Positions 23,163 to 32,785 of a DNA stretch of 64,000 bases are shown one piece after another. A program made the position numbers and the translations under genes. Within the stretch, counting starts at the first letter, position 1, and the number at the start of each line of letters is the position of its first letter. The notes beneath the pieces are model-generated. The model searched no databases. It saw only the letters and a program-made list of their open reading frames with translations, and was not told the DNA's origin. The stretch is taken from positions 21,748,126 to 21,812,125 of the forward strand of contig NC_088655.1 in assembly GCF_964019385.1 (NCBI RefSeq). Reading direction: 5' to 3'. This DNA is from Sycon ciliatum. Its lineage: Eukaryota; Porifera; Calcarea; Leucosolenida; Sycettidae.

Positions 23163-23337
23163 TATAATAAACACATGGTGCGTCGTGCATTATGGCTGAT
23201 TGTATGCCCTAGTGCGTAGCCCTCGGTCGTGCACCGTAGCCCGCGGGCCTGCAGCCCTTGGGCTACGGTGCACGACCTCGGGCTACGCACCAGGGCATAA
23301 ATCAGTCATAATGCCCTTCGTACCATGTGTTATTATA
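23163..23337. repeat. Long hairpin, ~80-bp arms
   Basis: TATAATAAACACATGGT.. is mirrored by ..ACCATGTGTTATTATA. The arms include ATGCCCTAGTGCGTAGCC and GTGCACCGTAGCCC. The loop is a few bases around 23250-23258. Only a few mismatches are visible over the arms, so it is a foldback MITE. Confidence 0.85.
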
Positions 23338-23445
23338 TACTAAAAAGGATGCTCTGTGGTACGGTATGCCTGGTGTCTGCCAAACTCAAAAGTCATGTCC
23401 AGTTGCTGATTGGTTGAGTTGAGATTGGCTCAACTATAGTCATTA

Positions 23446-24255
23446 TGTAATAGGTCGCCGAGTGGTATCAGGAGGCACACACACAAGAAGACTGACTAAT
23501 ATTATGTTCTCCGGCTCAATCTGCCTGGAGGGACTCTGAACGGAATATAACTGCTCCGGCTCAATCTGCCAGGAGGGACTCTGAAAGGAATACAACTGCT
23601 CCGGCTCAATCTGCCAGGAGGGACTCTGTTCTGTTCTGCTCTAAACTAAACTGATCTCTGGAAGAGCAGATAGGGCTTATATAGCATAGACAGCATATAC
23701 ATGGCAAGGGAAGAAATAGTAGTGCAAGGAGAAGACGTACAAGGAGATAACGTGAAAGGAATAGGTAGGAGGAAGAATGGACCTAAGTAGCGAGCAACCA
23801 TTAGGTAACAGGAATGCAATCTAACAGTATGAAGGAAACTAATATGAATGGCAGGCTGGCTAATGGGGCGTGAAGGTTACTAAGAGGACAGCGGTTGGAA
23901 AAGCCATTTGACTGTGTGCGAGCTAGGACATGGATTCTGGGAAGACATCTGGCAGAAGAAGAGAAGCGGAAGATATCTTAGAACTAGTAATCAAAAGAGT
24001 TAGTGATGAGGAACGGGCTATAGGAATCAATGTAATGTAGTACAGCATGAATGTGTGCAACATGTATACAGGTCATGCCGTACCGGTCTGCAGGCAGGGT
24101 TGTCTAGTAGTCCTACTTCAAAGTATTAAAGTGGTTGCTGGGAGAAGCACTTAGGAGTAACCGGTGGGACAAGAGGTGCTTTACAGTGTCGCGTGCTAGC
24201 ATGAATACATGTACTACTAGTCATGTGTAGGTCAAGTAGGGCCAGGGATACTACA
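23446..24255 (-). repeat. 3' LTR of the second Gypsy element (810 bp)
   Basis: On the minus strand it begins TGTAGTATCCCTGGCCC and ends CGGCGACCTATTACA. It contains three 45-bp tandem units starting CTCCGGCTCAATCTGCC (plus-strand view, 23509-23640). Its first 76 plus-strand bases match 29247-29322. Confidence 0.85.
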
Positions 24256-24296
24256 CCCTCCCTACCTATTTTTCATCACGTCCTCGTGATGTATAC

Positions 24297-27200
24297 TTAG
24301 TATCGGTTAGGCGGCTGAATATGTAGGCGATTTCGTAGGTTGTACGGATGGGCTTGAGCAATAGGAGGAGGAGGAGCAGCTGGTGGAGGGACAACAGCGG
24401 GATCAATGTGGACATCAGCATCATAGGATACGGGAGACGGAGGCGGTGCTCGTAGTTGAACATATGGTTTTAGTCGATTGACGTGGACCACAATAGCAGT
24501 GCGAGAGGCGGTATCTTGTTTCCGAATACGTACTGTCACTTCATCAATCACACTTGTAATGATGTACGGACCAGTCCAGAACTTGTGGAACTTCGGTGAC
24601 GAATGCGTGGGGACAACAGGGGAGTGGAGAAGCACTAGGTCGGATTTCTGAAACCTGGGTGAAGGGCGAGACGTACCATCATACTGTTTCTTCTGCAGGC
24701 GGTGGGCAGTGATTCCATGTTGACGAGCACGCGTAAAAGCATTCGTGGTAATGGTGTGTCGGGACTGAACATACTCATGATAGGAGGACGGTGGAGTATC
24801 ACGGGGTCGACCATAGACCAAGTCGAGTGGGAGAACAGCTTCATGTCCGAAATGGATGAGGAACGGAGTGTAACCTGTTGATGCATGAACACTGGTGCGA
24901 TAAGCTAACGCTGTATGTTGGAGGTGGAGGTCCCAGTCGCGGTGGTCGGAGATAGATGTGGCAATCATGGCTTCGAGTGTGCGGTTGAATCTTTCCACCA
25001 TGCCATCACTTTGAGGGTGGTATGCAGTGGTTCGAGTTTTGGTAACATCCATCATGCGACACAGATCTTTAAACAGATTGCTCTCGAATTGTGGACCTTG
25101 ATCGGAATGCAGGGCAGCAGGGGCACCGTAGCGACATATCCAACCGTCAAAGAGTAATCGAGCAACGGTGGATGCAAGCATGTTTGGCATAGGAAAAATT
25201 TCCACCCACTTGGAGAAGTAATCCATGATAACTAAGACATACCGGTTGCCACGATCCGTAATTGGAAGCGGACCCATGATGTCTATAGCGATGCGCTGGT
25301 TGGGATAGGATGACGGCTGAGAGTGCATGGGCGCTTTGGGCTTGCGGTGGGGACCTTTCCGTTTTTGACAGTCTGGGCAGGCACGAATCCAGCGCTCAAT
25401 ATCGGATGTCATATGAGGCCAATAGAAACGGTGACGAGCTCTGTCCACAGTGCGACTGATACCTAAATGGTCTGAGCCCACGGCGTTGTGGAGGGCTTCC
25501 ATGACTGTTAAGCGTTGTGAGGCGGGGACGGGTAGTTGGACATTGGACGTGGCTCCATCACTAGACTCATACCTTCTGTAGAGTAGATCATTGATGATGA
25601 GTAGACGATCAAATTGTGACCATAGATGATGTAAGTCAGGACTAGCTGTAGCGAGTTCGGGGGATCCTTTGGCGGGACGGTCCTTTGCAGTTACCCAGGT
25701 AATGACTTTGGCGATGGTGGGATCAGCTCGTTGATCATCACGTAATACAGAGTTGTTGTTGTTAGGCAGCCAGGATGGGGACTGTACTGTAGCCGACATT
25801 GGCGGAGAGACAACTGTGGGTGCTCCTGTTGACAGAGAGACACCGCATGTACGCACAGCAGCAGGCGGCGGGACACACATGCACTTACGAGACGAGGACA
25901 ACACACATGCACATATCCTGGACAAGCCATCAGCATTTGTGTGCTGCGAACCAGGTCGATGCTGGACGTCATAGTCGAAAGCCGAGAGACGTTCAACCCA
26001 ACGGGCGACGATGCCATCAGGGTTCTTGAAGGATGACAACCACAGCAAGGCTTTATGGTCGGTTCGAAGCAGGAACTTGGCACCAAGTAGGTAGTGACCG
26101 AAGAAGTGTGTAAACTCAACCACTGCGAGTAACTCACGTTTAGTAGTAGTGTAGTTACGCTGACCTGACGATAATGTCTTGCTGGCATAGGCAATGGGGT
26201 GTTCTGCACCATCAGGGTCGATTTGCGAAAGGACACTGCCAATGGCATGATCACTAGCGTCTGTATCCAGAATGAAGGGCTTACTGGCATCAGGATAGAC
26301 AAGGACGGGTGCTGAGATGAGGTGTTGGCGGAGTTGATCGAAGGCAGTCTGTGCCGCGGGTGGCCAGGAGAACGTTGAGTGTTTCTTTGTCAGCGCATGC
26401 AGAGGCGTCGCAATTTTAGCGAAGTCTTGGATGAATCTCCTGTAGTAGGATGCAAAACCGAGGAACTGGCGTACCCCGGTGATGGAGGTAGGTTGCTTCC
26501 AGGTAGCGACAGCATTGATTTTGGCGAGATCAGGTCGAACACCATCAGCCGAGAACACATGGCCAAGATAGCCAACAGATGATTTGACTAGAGAGCATTT
26601 AGACGGCTTGACCTTGAGGTGGGCATCACGGAGACGGTTGAGAACCAAGCGTAATCGCTCGAGGTGTTCCTCGAACGTCCTGGAGAAAACTATGATATCA
26701 TCCAAATAGACAAGGCAAATAGACGGGACAAGATCACCGAGAACAGTATTCATCAGGCGCTGGAAAGTAGCAGGCGCATTGCAAAGACCAAAGGGCATGC
26801 ATGTCCACTCGTAAAAGCCAAAGGGCGTTACAAAGGCAGACTTACGCCGTGCAGACTTATCCATACCAACCTGCCAATAACCGGACGCAAGATCAATGGT
26901 TGTGAAGTAACGAGCGCCGGTCATGGCATCAATGGCATCGTCGATCCGCGGCATAGGAAACGCATCTTTCACTGTAACATTGTTTAGCTTACGGTAGTCA
27001 ACACATAGGCGGATGGACTTGTCCGGCTTTCGAACAACTACAATTGGTGCAGACCACGGACTGGTAGACGGACGAATAATGTCATGGTCGCGCAGCTTAT
27101 CAATGTGTTCACGAACCTCTTGTTGCTGGTGGATGGGAAGACGACGCGGGGCTAGTCGGACAGGAGCTGATCCGGCAGTATCGATGGTGTGTGTGTAAAC

Positions 27201-27497
27201 ATCAGTATGGCCAGTGTCGAATGGGCCGTTGGAAACGCAGTCAGCATACTCACTCAGCAGGTTTTTAACGGAACTGCACTCAGTGTTATCCAGGTGGCTG
27301 AGGTCGAACAGTGGAGTTGGCGGAGTTGGTTGATCGTCGGCAAGGGTAGTAGCGGCGCAGGTCTGAGGGGAATCCAGGTCGTCGACAGGCACACATGGCG
27401 TAACGGAGCCAATGCGCAGACCCAGAGGAAGAGTGATCGGCTCGCTGGAGAAGTTGATAACAGGGTAAGCGATAGTAGCAGGAGATGCGTCAGACAC
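24297..27497 (-). CDS. pol: Gypsy pol: reverse transcriptase, RNase H, integrase (intact frame)
   Basis: A 1066-residue open frame starting at the first ATG of the frame; the real translation probably enters by frameshift from the protease frame. RT: RPSTSPWSAPIVVVRKPDKS, LCVDYRKLNNV, IDLASGYWQVGM, MPFGLCNAPATFQRLMNTVL and the intact catalytic LVYLDDIIVFS at about residues 255-265. RNase H: ILDTDASDHAIGSVLSQ and TTTKRELLAVVEFTHFFGHY. Integrase: zinc-binding HHCC region (HLGISRTVDRARHRFYWPHM, CPDCQKRKG), then IAIDIMGPLPITDRGNRYVL, LHSDQGPQFESNLFKDLC and AYHPQSDGMVERFNRTLEAM, giving a full D-D-E triad. A proline-rich tail ends at the stop. No inactivating change is seen in pol. Confidence 0.95.
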   Translation of the reverse strand: MSDASPATIAYPVINFSSEPITLPLGLRIGSVTPCVPVDDLDSPQTCAATTLADDQPTPPTPLFDLSHLDNTECSSVKNLLSEYADCVSNGPFDTGHTDVYTHTIDTAGSAPVRLAPRRLPIHQQQEVREHIDKLRDHDIIRPSTSPWSAPIVVVRKPDKSIRLCVDYRKLNNVTVKDAFPMPRIDDAIDAMTGARYFTTIDLASGYWQVGMDKSARRKSAFVTPFGFYEWTCMPFGLCNAPATFQRLMNTVLGDLVPSICLVYLDDIIVFSRTFEEHLERLRLVLNRLRDAHLKVKPSKCSLVKSSVGYLGHVFSADGVRPDLAKINAVATWKQPTSITGVRQFLGFASYYRRFIQDFAKIATPLHALTKKHSTFSWPPAAQTAFDQLRQHLISAPVLVYPDASKPFILDTDASDHAIGSVLSQIDPDGAEHPIAYASKTLSSGQRNYTTTKRELLAVVEFTHFFGHYLLGAKFLLRTDHKALLWLSSFKNPDGIVARWVERLSAFDYDVQHRPGSQHTNADGLSRICACVLSSSRKCMCVPPPAAVRTCGVSLSTGAPTVVSPPMSATVQSPSWLPNNNNSVLRDDQRADPTIAKVITWVTAKDRPAKGSPELATASPDLHHLWSQFDRLLIINDLLYRRYESSDGATSNVQLPVPASQRLTVMEALHNAVGSDHLGISRTVDRARHRFYWPHMTSDIERWIRACPDCQKRKGPHRKPKAPMHSQPSSYPNQRIAIDIMGPLPITDRGNRYVLVIMDYFSKWVEIFPMPNMLASTVARLLFDGWICRYGAPAALHSDQGPQFESNLFKDLCRMMDVTKTRTTAYHPQSDGMVERFNRTLEAMIATSISDHRDWDLHLQHTALAYRTSVHASTGYTPFLIHFGHEAVLPLDLVYGRPRDTPPSSYHEYVQSRHTITTNAFTRARQHGITAHRLQKKQYDGTSRPSPRFQKSDLVLLHSPVVPTHSSPKFHKFWTGPYIITSVIDEVTVRIRKQDTASRTAIVVHVNRLKPYVQLRAPPPSPVSYDADVHIDPAVVPPPAAPPPPIAQAHPYNLRNRLHIQPPNRY

Positions 27498-27540
27498 GGC
27501 CGGCAGCTGGATGGCAGCATCCTGACATAGTAGATCATAA

Positions 27541-28362
27541 TTATCGTTCAGGCAACTTACCCGATGCCTCTAAGAGAAAGGCCCCTGGACCTGGAGAGAA
27601 TTGGAGCTTGCCAGGCAGGAGTACCTGGCTGAGCGGTGGTATAGCGACGGGCTGGGCGAGTTGGACATGACATACTCGAGTTCCTCCTGCATTTACATCG
27701 TAGGGCTCAGCAGGAGGTGGAGAGATGGAGGGAAACTGGAGAGAATTATCAGCGGGATTGAGGATGCAGCCATGCGTTCGAAGAAAATCAATCCCCAGCA
27801 AAACATCAGGCTGAACATCCCCCACGAGAACATTATGAGACAGGTGACGACCATCAATATCGAATGACAAACATGTAGATCCATGCACACAGACAGATGA
27901 CCCATCAACCGTAACAAGATCCGGTAAAGTGTCTTTTTGCAAAGGTGTATGCGTAGGTATACGTGACCAAGCATTCGTACTGACTAAGGTAACCGCAGAT
28001 CCGGTATCTAGGAGGGCATTAAATGGAATGGACTGAATGGTGATCGGGACTGTGAAGGGACGGCGTGCTGAGGAGCGTGAAAGGAATGTAGTAACTCGGG
28101 ATTTGAGAACATTAAATGGCGGTGTCAGGTACAGGAGATAGATAACCGCAAGAATCAGGACCAACACACATCCCAACATAGCTAGACGGCGGACAACATC
28201 CAAAGCAGGGGAAAGCCCAAGTAGAACGAGAAAGAGTATGAGCAGATAAGCTCCTAAAGGTAAACTAACCGGATGGTGAGTCCATAGCAAAGTATTCACA
28301 GCCGACGGACTCAGGACCGCTGTGAACGCTGGTTTCCCTGCCATTGGCGCGGTTGGCGGCAC
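27541..28362 (-). CDS. Gypsy protease region with hydrophobic N-terminal segment
   Basis: This 273-residue frame overlaps the end of gag by about 50 bp. An N-terminal hydrophobic stretch (GAYLLILFLVLLGLSPALDV and LAMLGCVLVLILAVIYLLYL) looks like one or two membrane segments, unusual for Gypsy pol. It is followed by the retropepsin motif FNALLDTGSAVTLVSTNAW and VLLGIDFLRTHG. The frame ends at 27541 and pol continues in another frame from about 27535, so a single frameshift joins them. Whether that is a programmed shift or a mutation cannot be told from one copy. Confidence 0.85.
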   Translation of the reverse strand: MPPTAPMAGKPAFTAVLSPSAVNTLLWTHHPVSLPLGAYLLILFLVLLGLSPALDVVRRLAMLGCVLVLILAVIYLLYLTPPFNVLKSRVTTFLSRSSARRPFTVPITIQSIPFNALLDTGSAVTLVSTNAWSRIPTHTPLQKDTLPDLVTVDGSSVCVHGSTCLSFDIDGRHLSHNVLVGDVQPDVLLGIDFLRTHGCILNPADNSLQFPSISPPPAEPYDVNAGGTRVCHVQLAQPVAIPPLSQVLLPGKLQFSPGPGAFLLEASGKLPER

Positions 28363-29157
28363 TCAGAGGCAAAGTGGCCCATGCGTCCACAATTGTAACA
28401 GTTGCCTCGTTTCCTCGGAGTACCGTGTTGAGATGTGCGTCGTGGTTGATCCGGTGTGGCGGCGTCCGCTCGTTCCAGGCGGGCCAGTCGGGCGCCGATG
28501 TCCTCGAGCGCTTTGGCGATATGATCCATCTGTTTAGCGTCCGACAGGCCACAGACGGGAAGCGGGGTAGACTCCGGTGCTTCGGCATGCATTATGGCCT
28601 GTTGGTGTAGTGCTCCCTGAAGTGCGGCATCCAAAGTAGCAGGGTGCAGTTCCTTTACCCGGATGCGGGTTGCCCGGGAGTCTAGGCCGTCTAAAAACTG
28701 AATCCGGGCGAGCAGGTCCCTATCGGCCCCAGCCATGTTCGGGTATGCGCGACTGGTGGTCGACCTTACTTCCTCGCAGAAGGCACTCAATGTTTGGCCC
28801 TTTCCTTGGCGGCTGGCTTTCAGCGCTGCGCGGTGCAGCTCCGCGCGCTGTGCAGGGGCAAACCGGTCGGCGAGAGCTTGGGCGAGCGGAGCTATTTGGC
28901 CCGCACGAACCGCCTACGGTAAACTTTGGTAATTATAATTGTGCGTCGCCCGTAAGCGACAGGCCTAGAAACTGGCTCTGCTCCGCCGGTGTCCACTGGT
29001 TGACCGCGGAAACCTGCTGGAACTGGGCATACCAGGCTGCCCAGTTATCTTCCAGGCGACCTGCATACTTCGCCGGTGTGGCCCAATTATGCACGTGGCG
29101 TGCGGGAACGGGTGCTGGAGCGGCGGCGGCGGCAGGTGCAGCGGCGGGTTGAGCCAT
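28311..29157 (-). CDS. gag: Gypsy gag with CCHC zinc knuckle, one frameshift
   Basis: Starts at ATG 29157 (MAQPAAAPAAAAAPAPVPAR) and continues through WATPAKYAGRLEDNWAAWYA, a capsid-like region. At about 28915-28935 an A/T-rich interruption shifts the frame. It resumes with LADRFAPAQRAELHRAALKA, FCEEVRSTTSRAYPNMAGAD and ends with the nucleocapsid knuckle CYNCGRMGHFASEC (C-x2-C-x4-H-x4-C). It would bind and package element RNA. The frameshift is the main visible defect of this element besides the truncated 5' LTR. Confidence 0.85.
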
Positions 29158-29246
29158 AGTCGGAGAAGGATGAATAAGTGGAAGAGTGAACTATCGATGG
29201 GTTCAAATCTAAATAAACTGTTACTTTAAACCACCGCTGCCACCAG

Positions 29247-29322
29247 TGTAATAGGTCGCCGAGTGGTATCAGGAGGCACACACACAAGAAGACTGACTAA
29301 TATTATGTTCTCCGGCTCAATC
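29247..29322 (-). repeat. 5' LTR remnant of the second Gypsy element (76 bp)
   Basis: Identical by eye to 23446-23521; ends abruptly at GGCTCAATC, the start of the first 45-bp LTR subrepeat. Host sequence AGGCGGGTCAGCAG follows. Confidence 0.85.
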
Positions 29323-30700
29323 AGGCGGGTCAGCAGCTCACAAAAAGATGGCGAAGATTCTATCAGGTCGATGCCAAATCCCCGGAGGGTATCATTCTAG
29401 GATTGCATCTCTGTACGTGCGCTGTATAGTACATGTACATGTATACTCTGCACACAGCCCGTTGCCTAAAATATCACCGCTAGCCCCCACAGTCTCACAC
29501 AGCTTTTTATACCACCCTCTCCTGGCATATATACCGGCATGGTCGGCACCCGATCTTCATGGTGCCTGATGATTGCGTGAGCATGAAACTTAAAGTAGCA
29601 GCAAACAAGCCTTGATTGTCCTTGTTGTTCTGTTGTGTACATGTATATAAATATACAAGTGGCACAGTCATGTGCACACAGTGGCAGGGCAGCATGATCG
29701 ACACTTGCTGTTGACGTACAAGCAGAACGCTGCTCAATTCAATACCAGCTCCGCCCTTCCACGACATCTACTTTTGGAGAAAGACACTGCCACAGCATTC
29801 CTTCCTTTTTTCGGTATCTACAGGGTACAAGCATGTGTTTACTGCATGAAACATCACGTTGATCAAGCTAACGCCCCACAGATCCAGCGTCAACTTGTTT
29901 ACCTCAATCACACCCGTTATCCTTGTTCCCTCATCCCTCCCTCCATTTAAGTATCTCTCTGCTGCGCTCAACACTTCTCTTCGCCCCTTATCCATTTTGT
30001 TTACAAGGTATTCAGTATGCGACGTTTGTAACGTTCGTCAATTCTGTTGATTTAAATATGCCAGTTTGTGAACATCAAAACAAGACGTGACTCGATTTTT
30101 TTAGAAAGGGAACTGAAATGATGAAAACAGCATACTGCATCGCACTACTAGTACATTATAACCATCACTATTAAGGGGAAATATTTTGAGACAAAACTGT
30201 ATCGACAAACCCGTTTGCCCCCACCTGCAGCTCACTAGAACTGATGTATTCGAAATATTCACTGATGCAGCACACTATAAAGAAATGGATCGCGAATGTG
30301 CTTAGGAATCAGCAAGGGATGTGTACTTTGCGTCTTGATTTCTACTGAAGCTCTTATGCGGGTACTACTATGCATTATCTTTAGAAAATGCATACATGTA
30401 CATGAATACCAAGTAGGTGAAACAAAAAGTAAAACAGATGGAAGAAAGTGTAACGTACATAATTTATTATATACGAACTGCGAGGTGAAAAACTTGACAG
30501 GAACACACCACTCTGATCACGTTACTTCAGAAAAGATTTTTCATGCGGAATACAATCGATAATAGGACGTCGAAAAAATAGAAAATACCCAATACACACA
30601 TAGCTTATCGTTCCTCAGAAGCATGGTCCAGTTCCTATTACTATTAGTTTTTAGTTCAAAGGTTAGAAATCTTCTAGAACCACCGACGCTGTTTGTATGC
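29323..30700. other. Downstream flank of GTPase gene 1 within the duplication
   Basis: No convincing exon. Aligned with 60345-62104. Contains the hammerhead-like motif at 29561 and one copy of the ~45-bp unit (GTGGCAGGGCAGCATGATCG, about 29681) that is tripled in copy 2. Confidence 0.6.
29561..29602 (+). ncRNA. Hammerhead-ribozyme-like motif (degenerate candidate)
   Basis: CTGATGA (29566-29572), then a short stem TGC/GCA closed by a GTGA tetraloop, then GAAAC (29585-29589). A mini stem III (ACT/AGT, loop TAA) leads to GTA at 29595-29597 as the predicted cleavage triplet. Stem I can form between GGTGC (29561-29565) and GCAGC (29598-29602) with one mismatch. All core residues are present in type I order, but the first stem II pair is T-T where known ribozymes have G-C, so activity is doubtful. 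The same sequence is in duplication copy 2. Confidence 0.35.
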
Positions 30701-31993
30701 TTAAAGGTCAGCTCGCGCCCGCTTCAAAGTTTCCAGTTCCTTCGCACTCTCCGGTTGCTGGCTCCTAGCATTCAGCATTTGCACTTCGGCATGGTGTTGG
30801 GCTTTCATAACCTCGATCTGCTGTTTTTTCTGGGTTAGGAGCTGCTCTTGCTGGGTTCGGAGCTGCTCTTGCTGGGTTCGGTGCTGCTCCAGTTGCTGGA
30901 TCCTAGCATTCAGCATTTGAACTTGGGCATGGTATTGGGCTTTCATAACCTCGATCTGCTGTTTTTTCTGGGTTAAGAGCTGCTCTTGCAACAGTTTAAT
31001 TTGCGATTCTTCACTTTCTGCCCTGCGTTTAGCCTCCTCCATTGCTGCTAACCGGCCCAAATACTCCTTGTTCTGCCTTTCAAACTGATCCGCAGAGATC
31101 ATGTTTTGAGCCGCTTGATCTTTCATTTCTTTCAGTTGCCTGTTAATCTGAGGTTTCTGCGTTTCCATGGTCTGCCTCTGGGTATCCATGGTCTGTTGGA
31201 TGCTGGCCAGCTCCTTCTGCAATGACGCTTGCTCCTTCTTGGTTGGTTCTAGCAACCGTTCAAGTTTCGTTTCCTCGTCAATCTTGTCCTTGACTCTCTC
31301 TTGTATGCGCTGCAGCGTGTCTGGTGAATATCTCTCTTTGCAGTTCATTATGAGATGTCCGAGAACTCGCTTCCGAGATTGGAGTCGGTCGTCCATCGCT
31401 GTTTCGCGGGTTATTTTCCTCGTCGTGGGAGGATTGTCTACCAAGAGAAATTTCTTAACGGACGCCATGACGGGCGATATCTCCTGCAAGTATTTCTTCA
31501 ACCTGATCTCCTCCGCTGGATCTTCATACTCGACGCATTTGGTGCAGATTATACTGGTATATTGGATTACTTCACCTTGAAACATGGCACTCCTCAAGGC
31601 GTCTTCCTCTTCTTTCGTGAAGCGAGATTGGATGACGAACAGCACTTGATTTATTCCTCCGGTGCATTTACTCGCAATATGGGCAAGCTGATTGAGGACT
31701 TCAACAGGCTTTAGCTTTTTGTCACCAATGCCAATGGTATCCACAATCTTCAGTACGTACCGAGTACCTCCGAAATGAACCGCAACCAGCTCGGTCGGCG
31801 TTTCACTCGGCTCGGTCATACCTGCCGAAGACTCATGGAAAAGGTTCTCTTTACCTGCCAGCACGTTCGCCATGGCGGATTTTCCCGCTCCTGTTCGCCC
31901 GATAATAACAACAACACGGTCGGCCTGCTCATCTGGCATAGGGTCCAGCCCGTCTTCATACAGGCTCACATAGGTGCTATCGCAATTGGCCAT
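30701..31993 (-). CDS. AIG1/GIMAP-like GTPase with C-terminal coiled coil, copy 1 (C-terminally truncated)
   Basis: A 430-residue single-exon frame from ATG 31993 (MANCDSTYVSLYEDG). The G1 P-loop GRTGAGKS is at residues 32-39 with MANVLAG after it, as in AIG1/GIMAP proteins. G3 is DTIGIGD at 85-91. GGINQVLFVIQS followed by RFTKEEEDAL matches the conserved AIG1 box. The G4 position reads TKCVEYED, a degenerate TKxD. From about residue 215 the protein is a long charged coiled coil (QRIQERVKDKIDEETKLERL, repeated QLLTQKKQQIEVMKAQ and QQEQLRTQQEQLL). GIMAP-like GTPases bind nucleotide and oligomerise at membranes, and several invertebrates have expanded them in immune contexts; this role is inference here. 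Compared with the copy at 62105-63442, a GAA-to-TAA change ends it about 16 residues early, removing the conserved-looking WYRMLGET tail. Confidence 0.88.
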   Translation of the reverse strand: MANCDSTYVSLYEDGLDPMPDEQADRVVVIIGRTGAGKSAMANVLAGKENLFHESSAGMTEPSETPTELVAVHFGGTRYVLKIVDTIGIGDKKLKPVEVLNQLAHIASKCTGGINQVLFVIQSRFTKEEEDALRSAMFQGEVIQYTSIICTKCVEYEDPAEEIRLKKYLQEISPVMASVKKFLLVDNPPTTRKITRETAMDDRLQSRKRVLGHLIMNCKERYSPDTLQRIQERVKDKIDEETKLERLLEPTKKEQASLQKELASIQQTMDTQRQTMETQKPQINRQLKEMKDQAAQNMISADQFERQNKEYLGRLAAMEEAKRRAESEESQIKLLQEQLLTQKKQQIEVMKAQYHAQVQMLNARIQQLEQHRTQQEQLRTQQEQLLTQKKQQIEVMKAQHHAEVQMLNARSQQPESAKELETLKRARADL

Positions 31994-32404
31994 GGTGTCC
32001 GCAACTTTGTCTGCAGTTGCAGCAAAGGTACTTCGTCCGATTCAAGTAGCGGTTTCACACTGTTGAGCGAAGACTGTTGTGCATTGTTCATATAGCTATC
32101 GCAGCCGCAGGGAGTGCAGCACTGTTACACTATGTGGAGGAGCATGGTCATGGTGTGTGTGTGCCATGTCATGTGCCGTTGCACTGCCTGCACGCGTTCC
32201 AGGATTTGCGGCAGGGAGACTGCTAGCTTGTGCGTGTCTCACTCTCCGCATTTATCCGATTAAACTTGACTGACAAGCACGGATTGGACGTGTCACTCCT
32301 TGGGGACTTGGTCGAGAGAGCTGTCTTTTTGATGGCAAAAATGTGTCGATCCGTGCACATTTTTTCTGCCGGCATAATCCGCCGGTGCCTACATGTACAT
32401 GTAC
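31994..32404. other. Upstream flank of GTPase gene 1
   Basis: Conserved with 63443-63857. No further exon is evident. The segment would hold the promoter and 5' UTR, but no element can be named with confidence. Confidence 0.4.
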
Positions 32405-32785
32405 GTATCTAATATTGACTGGGTACGAGGTCAGTATAGGAAATAAAAGCCGTGTAAAAGACCGAGGCGAAGCCGAGGTCTTTTACGAGGTTCTATTTCC
32501 TATACTGACCAAGTACGCAGTCAATATTATATTTATCACGACAAACAGTCCGTATTTCAAATTCCAGAACGATAACCTCATGAATCCCGGTTTTATAATT
32601 GCACCACCGTTGCACCACCACCTACTCATGCAGTGACAATGCTGCACTAGGCACCGTTCAACTGCGCAACCCCTAAGCAGTCAAATATATGCAGTCAATA
32701 TAGCCCTAAGGAGTGAAATATGCAGGAATATTTGACTGCTTAGCTATAGCGAAAATCAATGGGAGTCAATACTAAGGGAGTGATA
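32405..32785. repeat. Hairpin-ended repeat, inverted partner at 37028-37445
   Basis: Bases 32409-32528 form a near-perfect hairpin (AATATTGACTGGGTACGAGG .. AAGTACGCAGTCAATATT) with a GGCGAAGCC loop region. The following sequence to AGTCAATACTAAGGGAGTGA is found inverted at 37028-37330. A third copy of the hairpin ends the window (63860-63990). Probably a foldback element. Confidence 0.75.

Larger units (their letters stand above)
23446..29322 (-). mobile_element. Ty3/Gypsy LTR retrotransposon with open pol, minus strand, 5' LTR truncated
   Basis: The interior codes gag, protease, RT, RNase H and integrase on the minus strand. The 3' LTR is complete (23446-24255); the 5' LTR keeps only 76 bp (29247-29322). 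The primer-binding site is TGGTGGCAGCGGTGG directly inside the 5' LTR (29246 leftwards), and a polypurine tract (GGTAGGGAGGG) directly precedes the 3' LTR at about 24256-24268. Copy 2 of the segmental duplication lacks the element, so it inserted after, or independently of, that duplication. Its 5' junction has lost a few host bases and most of the LTR. Confidence 0.92.
23340..32620. repeat. Segmental duplication, copy 1 (partner 60236-64000)
   Basis: Sequence from about 23345 (GGATGCTCTGTGGTACGGTA) to 23445, then 29323 to beyond 32550, is nearly collinear with 60236-64000 in the same orientation. Copy 1 is interrupted by the Gypsy element (23446-29322). It includes the GTPase gene at 30701-31993 and its flanks. 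Identity looks above 90% by eye. Confidence 0.9.
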
